Assembly: GCF_001278755.1 (NCBI RefSeq)
Contig: NZ_CP012601.1
Coordinates: forward strand, 3,286,154-3,350,153
Direction: 5' to 3'
DNA from: Bacillus sp. FJAT-22090
Lineage (GTDB): Bacteria; Bacillota; Bacilli; Bacillales_A; Planococcaceae
DNA: 64,000 nucleotides
Of this stretch, positions 60,253-64,000 are shown in pieces. The position numbers and the translations under genes were made by a program. Numbering within the stretch: position 1 is the first letter of the stretch; every line of letters begins with the position of its first letter. The notes below the pieces were generated by a model. It saw only the letters and a list, made by a program, of their open reading frames with translations, had not been told where the DNA came from and ran no database searches.

Positions 60253-61153
60253 ACTTCAAAATGTAACGAAAGTAATTGGGAAAAAGAAAATTATTGATGA
60301 TCTTAGTTTAGATTTGTTGCCAGGTCAAATTACTGGATTTTTAGGTCCAAATGGAGCTGGTAAAACAACGACCATTCGAATGATGACAGGACTCATGAAG
60401 CCTACATCTGGAGAGGTTTACATTGATGGGCAAGCAATTTCAACAAATTTTGAAGAGTCGATGAGCAAAGTCGGTGTAATAGTTGAAAATCCGGAAATGT
60501 ATAAGTTTATGAGTGGTTATAAAAATTTAGTTCATTTTGCGCGAATGAACAAAAATGTAACAAAAGATCGAATAGACGAAGTAATTGCTCAAGTAGGCCT
60601 TCAAAATAGAATTCATGAGAAAGTATCCACTTATTCACTCGGTATGCGTCAACGCCTAGGTCTTGCCCAGGCACTTTTGCATCGACCGAAATTCTTGATA
60701 TTAGATGAGCCTACAAATGGGTTAGATCCAGCTGGAATACGTGAATTCCGTATGTATTTACGTAAAATAGCTTTAGAAGATGGCGTTTCTATTTTTGTTT
60801 CTAGTCACTTATTAGCTGAAATAGAATTAATGTGTGATAGAATTGCTGTCATTCAAAATGGAAAACTAATTTCTATTAAAGAAGTAAAGGGAGAACAAGA
60901 ATCGCATTATTATGTGGAAGCTACTCCAAAGGAGCAGGCACTAGCATTCTTTGCTTCTAAAAACCTAAATGCTGATGCTTATGAAAATGGCTATCTACTT
61001 CCAATAGAAACGAGCGAAGTACCTTCTTTAGTTGAAGAAATGGTATCAAACGGTTTGCAAATTTATGACGTGCATCCACATAGAAAAACATTAGAAGATC
61101 AATTTTTAGAAATGACAGGAGGTGGGCAAATTGCTGAATCTCATAAAAAATGA
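60230..61153 (+). CDS. ABC transporter ATP-binding protein (BcrA-like)
   Basis: 307 residues. Walker A GPNGAGKTT, signature YSLGMRQRLGLAQAL, Walker B FLILDEPTNGLD. About 80 extra C-terminal residues, as in bacitracin-type or antibiotic-efflux ATPases. The ATG at 60230 (AAGGTGAG upstream) lies inside the end of the previous gene. Confidence 0.85.
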   Translation: METKPIVKLQNVTKVIGKKKIIDDLSLDLLPGQITGFLGPNGAGKTTTIRMMTGLMKPTSGEVYIDGQAISTNFEESMSKVGVIVENPEMYKFMSGYKNLVHFARMNKNVTKDRIDEVIAQVGLQNRIHEKVSTYSLGMRQRLGLAQALLHRPKFLILDEPTNGLDPAGIREFRMYLRKIALEDGVSIFVSSHLLAEIELMCDRIAVIQNGKLISIKEVKGEQESHYYVEATPKEQALAFFASKNLNADAYENGYLLPIETSEVPSLVEEMVSNGLQIYDVHPHRKTLEDQFLEMTGGGQIAESHKK

Positions 61154-62075
61154 GTGGCTAAAGCTTTGGAGTAAAAAATCTACTTGGGTAATGGTAGTGC
61201 TCATAGCGGTATTAATGATAGGGTCTGCAGGCATGGCAAAGTGGATGGATAGTCAAATGGGGTCTACGGATAATTGGAAGCAAGTTTCACAAACTCAAAT
61301 TAAGTCTTTGGAAGAGCAAATGGCTGTTCCCAATTTGCCTAGTGATGAAAAAGAAAGAATAGGAGACCAATTGGCAATTGAGAAACATCGATTGGAGCAT
61401 GATGTTGCCCCAGTTAGTAAAAATAGTGTAACCGGATTTATTAATTCAGTACCTGGTTATATTTCGTTCATTACTCTATTTACGGTAATTGTTGCTGCTG
61501 GAATTGTAGCATCGGAGTTTTCTCAAGGGACGATCAAAATGCTATTAACAAGACCGGTGAAAAGGTGGAAGATTCTAACTTCCAAACTTTTGACTGTTGG
61601 GATATTTGCCATTGTTTTGTCTGGAATAATGCTGACTTTTGGAGTAATTGGAGCGTATATTTTCTTTGATTCTGTTCCTGGAACAAGTTTAGAAGTACTA
61701 AATGGTCAAATAGTGGAGGTTTCTTTCTGGGGGAGACTTTTCTTGTTAATTGGACTGTCGCTTATAGATGTTTTTGTAATCGGAGCGCTTGCATTTATGA
61801 TTGGCTCCGTATTTCGTTCGAGTTCTCTTGCAATTGGGATATCTATTTTCCTTATGTTTATGGGTGTAAATATAACTTATATGTTGTCGCTGAAATTTGA
61901 GTTTCCAAAGTATATATTGTTTGCGAATACTGATTTAACCCAATATATAGGTAACGCTCAACCGATGATAGAAGGGTCAACTATGTCATTTTCAATCACC
62001 GTAATTTTGATATATGTGCTAGTTTTTCTAGTTATCAGTTACTGGTCATTCACGAAACGCGATGTAACTGCATAA
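61131..62075 (+). CDS. ABC transporter permease (ABC-2 type)
   Basis: 314 residues with six membrane segments and a long extracytoplasmic loop after the first (QMGSTDNWKQVSQTQIKSL...), then FSQGTIKMLLTRPVKRWKILTSKL, the usual ABC-2 cytoplasmic block. The TTG at 61131 has GGAGGT 7 nt upstream and is preferred over the GTG at 61122. It works with the preceding ATPase; export of a peptide, antibiotic or lipid is the usual role. Confidence 0.85.
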   Translation: MLNLIKNEWLKLWSKKSTWVMVVLIAVLMIGSAGMAKWMDSQMGSTDNWKQVSQTQIKSLEEQMAVPNLPSDEKERIGDQLAIEKHRLEHDVAPVSKNSVTGFINSVPGYISFITLFTVIVAAGIVASEFSQGTIKMLLTRPVKRWKILTSKLLTVGIFAIVLSGIMLTFGVIGAYIFFDSVPGTSLEVLNGQIVEVSFWGRLFLLIGLSLIDVFVIGALAFMIGSVFRSSSLAIGISIFLMFMGVNITYMLSLKFEFPKYILFANTDLTQYIGNAQPMIEGSTMSFSITVILIYVLVFLVISYWSFTKRDVTA

Positions 62076-62082
62076 AATGTTA

Positions 62083-62112
62083 TTGACATATTAGTAATTC
62101 TTATTGTATTCT
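62083..62112 (+). promoter_or_regulatory. Promoter of the leader ORF/RsgA-like unit
   Basis: TTGACA (62083-62088), 18-bp spacer, TATTCT (62107-62112). Confidence 0.65.
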
Positions 62113-62143
62113 GAAAATAACTTAAGGAAAGGAGTGAGGCATT

Positions 62144-62209
62144 ATGGCAAGTGTATATACAAATCAACGAATCGGTAAGTTCATGATGTCCCACTCTATG
62201 TGTTTCTAA
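62144..62209 (+). CDS. 21-codon leader peptide, candidate
   Basis: ATG with AAAGGAG 9 nt upstream. The product begins MASVYTNQRIGK and ends SHSMCF, followed by TAA. It starts about 25 nt after the likely transcription start. Behind it come a long hairpin and an intrinsic terminator before the next gene, so it is placed as leader peptides of attenuated operons are. Expression and role are inferred. Confidence 0.6.
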   Translation: MASVYTNQRIGKFMMSHSMCF

Positions 62210-62216
62210 TTGTAAA

Positions 62217-62262
62217 ACGAATATGCTTTTCATTTGCATTCAACACTGCAAATATTTTTCGT
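62217..62262 (+). other. Leader hairpin after the 21-codon ORF
   Basis: ACGAA.AT...ATTTGCA pairs with TGCAAAT...AT....TTCGT. The inner 7 bp are perfect around an 8-nt loop. It begins 8 nt after the leader stop, so a stalled ribosome would affect its folding. Confidence 0.5.
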
Positions 62263-62297
62263 AAACTTTTTGATGCGCTTCTTTACTAATGACCGGG

Positions 62298-62337
62298 AAA
62301 CCATGATTGCTGATTCGTGCAGTCATGGTTTTTTTTA
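62298..62337 (+). terminator. Intrinsic terminator ahead of the RsgA-like gene
   Basis: A 13-bp stem (AAACCATGATTGC with GCAGTCATGGTTT, one G:T) and a T8 run, between the leader ORF and the coding region. Confidence 0.85.
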
Positions 62338-62338
62338 T

Positions 62339-62380
62339 TGTCTAGCTCTAGTCGCCGATTGACGAGCGACTAGCGCTTTT
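62339..62380 (+). repeat. Intergenic repeat family C, short copy
   Basis: TGTCTAGCTCTAGTCGCC...AGCGCTTTT keeps both ends of the element at 20455-20641 without the middle. The hairpin CTAGTCGC/GCGACTAG fills it. It ends 6 bp before the ribosome-binding site of the RsgA-like gene. Confidence 0.55.
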
Positions 62381-62400
62381 AAAATTAGGAGGAAGCAAAA

Positions 62401-63456
62401 TTGAATTTAATTGAAAAATATGGTTGGACGAATAAATGGGAAGAAAAAATCACGGTAAAAGGAATTGCGGGCCGTGTGTTACTAGAACACAAAAATTTAT
62501 ATCGTGTAGTTACAAATGAAGGGGAATGGCTATGTTCTCTATCTGGAAAATTTAAATTTGATCATGATCGAGAGGCATTTCCAGCAGTTGGTGATTGGGT
62601 CGTACTTGAGCAAATGCCTGGCGAAGAAAAAGGAATCATTCAAGAAGTGCTTCCACGTATTTCGCAGTTTTCCAGAAAAATGGCGGGCATGACAACGGAT
62701 ATTCAATTAATCGCGGTTAATGTGGATTATGTATTTCTTGTAATGTCACTCAATCACGATTTCAATGTCCGAAGATTAGAGCGTTATCTATTGGCAGCGT
62801 GGGATTCAGGTGCTACACCGGTTGTAGTACTTACAAAAAAGGATACTTGTGATGACCTGGCCTATTATATAAATGAAGTGGAATCTGTAGCTTTTGGAGT
62901 AGATATTTTTGCCGTGAGTAGCGTCAATGGTGAAGGAATAGACGAACTTTCCTTACTGCTTTCAGATGGTAAAACAGGAGCTCTATTAGGATCCTCTGGT
63001 GTGGGTAAATCTTCTTTAATAAATGCTTTATCTGGAGAAGAAGTAATGGCAGTTAGCGACATTAGGGAAGATGATAGTAAGGGCCGCCATACAACTACAC
63101 ACCGAGAATTGTCATTGCTTCCGAGTGGTGGCCTTCTAATAGACACACCCGGGATGAGAGAATTCCAGCTATGGGAAAGTAGTGAAGGTGTAAGTGCAAG
63201 TTTTAAAGATATTGAAGAATTGGCAGATGAATGCCGCTTCCGTGATTGTAAACATCAAAAAGAGCCAGGATGTGCAATACGAGAAGCAATTTCGACGGGC
63301 TCCCTAAAAGAAGACCGATATAAAAGCTATGTTAAACTATTAAGAGAGCTTGCACATATCGAAAGGAAAAATGATATCGTAGCTCGAAAAGTAGAACGAG
63401 ATAAATGGAAGCAAGTAACGAAAATACAAAGAAGTAATCATAAGAAGAAAAATTGA
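62401..63456 (+). CDS. RsgA-like ribosome-associated GTPase (likely paralogue)
   Basis: 351 residues. An OB-like N-terminal part precedes a circularly permuted GTPase (TKKD before GSSGVGKSSL and DTPGMREF). The zinc knuckle CRFRDCKHQKEPGC follows, and a basic tail ends NHKKKN. RsgA checks 30S maturation. The usual Bacillus RsgA lies in the prpC-prkC region, so this stand-alone copy is probably the second paralogue. TTG start with AGGAGGA. It stands behind a leader ORF and terminator. Confidence 0.85.
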   Translation: MNLIEKYGWTNKWEEKITVKGIAGRVLLEHKNLYRVVTNEGEWLCSLSGKFKFDHDREAFPAVGDWVVLEQMPGEEKGIIQEVLPRISQFSRKMAGMTTDIQLIAVNVDYVFLVMSLNHDFNVRRLERYLLAAWDSGATPVVVLTKKDTCDDLAYYINEVESVAFGVDIFAVSSVNGEGIDELSLLLSDGKTGALLGSSGVGKSSLINALSGEEVMAVSDIREDDSKGRHTTTHRELSLLPSGGLLIDTPGMREFQLWESSEGVSASFKDIEELADECRFRDCKHQKEPGCAIREAISTGSLKEDRYKSYVKLLRELAHIERKNDIVARKVERDKWKQVTKIQRSNHKKKN

Positions 63457-63478
63457 TTGCTTTTAAAGGAGTTTTAAT

Positions 63479-63928
63479 GTGATACAGATCCTTTTTCACC
63501 AAGAGGAAAAAGTTGCTGAGGAGATTTTAGAAATTCAACTACTTGCTTATAAAATTGAGGCAGAGCTGATAGAATTTGATGGAATTCCTCAGCTTCAGGA
63601 TTCTATTCATGACATAATTATGTCAAAGGAAATTTTTATCGGATATTATGAAGAGATGCAGTTGACCGGCTTTATATCATTTATGAACACTGACGAACTT
63701 ATAGATATTTGCAGACTCGTTGTACATCCGAACTTTTTTCGTAAAGGAATTGCATCCGCATTATTAAAGCATGTGTTAGAAATCAAAAAAGAAAATCAGC
63801 GAGTTGAAGTTTCAACTGGAGCAAAAAATACCCCTGCTATTCAGCTATACGAACGTTTTGGATTCAATAAAATAAATGATATTGAAATAGAACCGAACTT
63901 CTTTATTACACAGTTAATTTACAAGTGA
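63479..63928 (+). CDS. GNAT family N-acetyltransferase
   Basis: 149 residues, GNAT fold. The acetyl-CoA loop is LVVHPNFFRKGIASALL, and the C-terminal NTPAIQLYERFGF is typical of RimI-like members. The substrate is unknown. GTG start with AAAGGAG upstream; 22 bp after the RsgA-like gene, so probably in the same transcript. Confidence 0.85.
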   Translation: MIQILFHQEEKVAEEILEIQLLAYKIEAELIEFDGIPQLQDSIHDIIMSKEIFIGYYEEMQLTGFISFMNTDELIDICRLVVHPNFFRKGIASALLKHVLEIKKENQRVEVSTGAKNTPAIQLYERFGFNKINDIEIEPNFFITQLIYK

Positions 63929-63967
63929 AATATTTATGGAATATAAGTCGTGGCTTTGATACAACCT

Positions 63968-63994
63968 AACTACTAACCAATCCGGTTAGTAGTT
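63968..63994 (+). terminator. Probable terminator at window edge
   Basis: AACTACTAACC pairs with GGTTAGTAGTT around AATCC. The following bases are cut by the window end. Confidence 0.5.
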
Positions 63995-64000
63995 TCAGAC

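Noticed and set aside
1..64000. CRISPR array, tRNA or rRNA genes, prophage
   Set aside because: No regularly spaced identical repeats with unique spacers, no cloverleaf-like stretch or rRNA-like block, and no phage structural or integrase genes were seen.

Overview
The window is chromosomal DNA of a low-GC, endospore-forming Firmicute. A CotD-type coat protein, a full dppABCDE-ykfABCD operon, an S-box riboswitch, TTG/GTG starts preceded by AGGAGG sites and T-tailed intrinsic terminators all indicate Bacillales. Protein style and GC-rich intergenic repeats suggest Planococcaceae (Psychrobacillus, Lysinibacillus or Sporosarcina relatives); this placement is inference. There is no rRNA, tRNA, CRISPR array, prophage or insertion sequence.

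1-18 kb: a truncated SDR gene, a LysR gene divergent from a YeiH-type exporter gene, methyltransferase and SRPBCC genes, a ribosomal-protection-type GTPase, an ABC metal importer best read as MntABCD because two MntR-like boxes precede it, a class A beta-lactamase-like hydrolase, a frameshifted ketopantoate reductase, and redox enzymes with small regulators.

18-31 kb: a LytTR regulator gene sits upstream of an acetyl-CoA hydrolase/CoA-transferase gene with a textbook LytTR direct repeat between them. An Rrf2 regulator precedes an ywnB-like gene and an LLM oxidoreductase, with matching 23-bp operators. Then follow aldehyde dehydrogenase plus DUF779, an NfrA-type nitroreductase with an AlkD-like protein, a CAP protein, a Cu/Zn superoxide dismutase lipoprotein and a MarR/MFS pair.

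31-46 kb: mostly single genes: AlaX editing protein, an RsbR-like stressosome protein, a class C serine hydrolase, a MurE-like ligase lacking the usual signature motifs, an ArsR/SRPBCC operon, RluF, an acyl-CoA thioesterase and CorA.

46-57 kb: a complete SAM-I riboswitch with no methionine gene behind it, a CotD-like gene, then a 9.4-kb operon for uptake and breakdown of murein peptides: DppA D-aminopeptidase, DppBCDE/YkfD transporter, YkfA LD-carboxypeptidase, YkfB epimerase and YkfC endopeptidase.

57-64 kb: a methyltransferase, a YtrA-type GntR/ABC operon behind a fitting operator, and an RsgA-like GTPase preceded by a promoter, a 21-codon leader ORF, a hairpin and a terminator. That arrangement looks like translation-coupled attenuation and is, with the orphan S-box, the best candidate for something undescribed.

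Several families of intergenic palindromic repeats recur through the window. Some abut stop codons and carry their own terminator.
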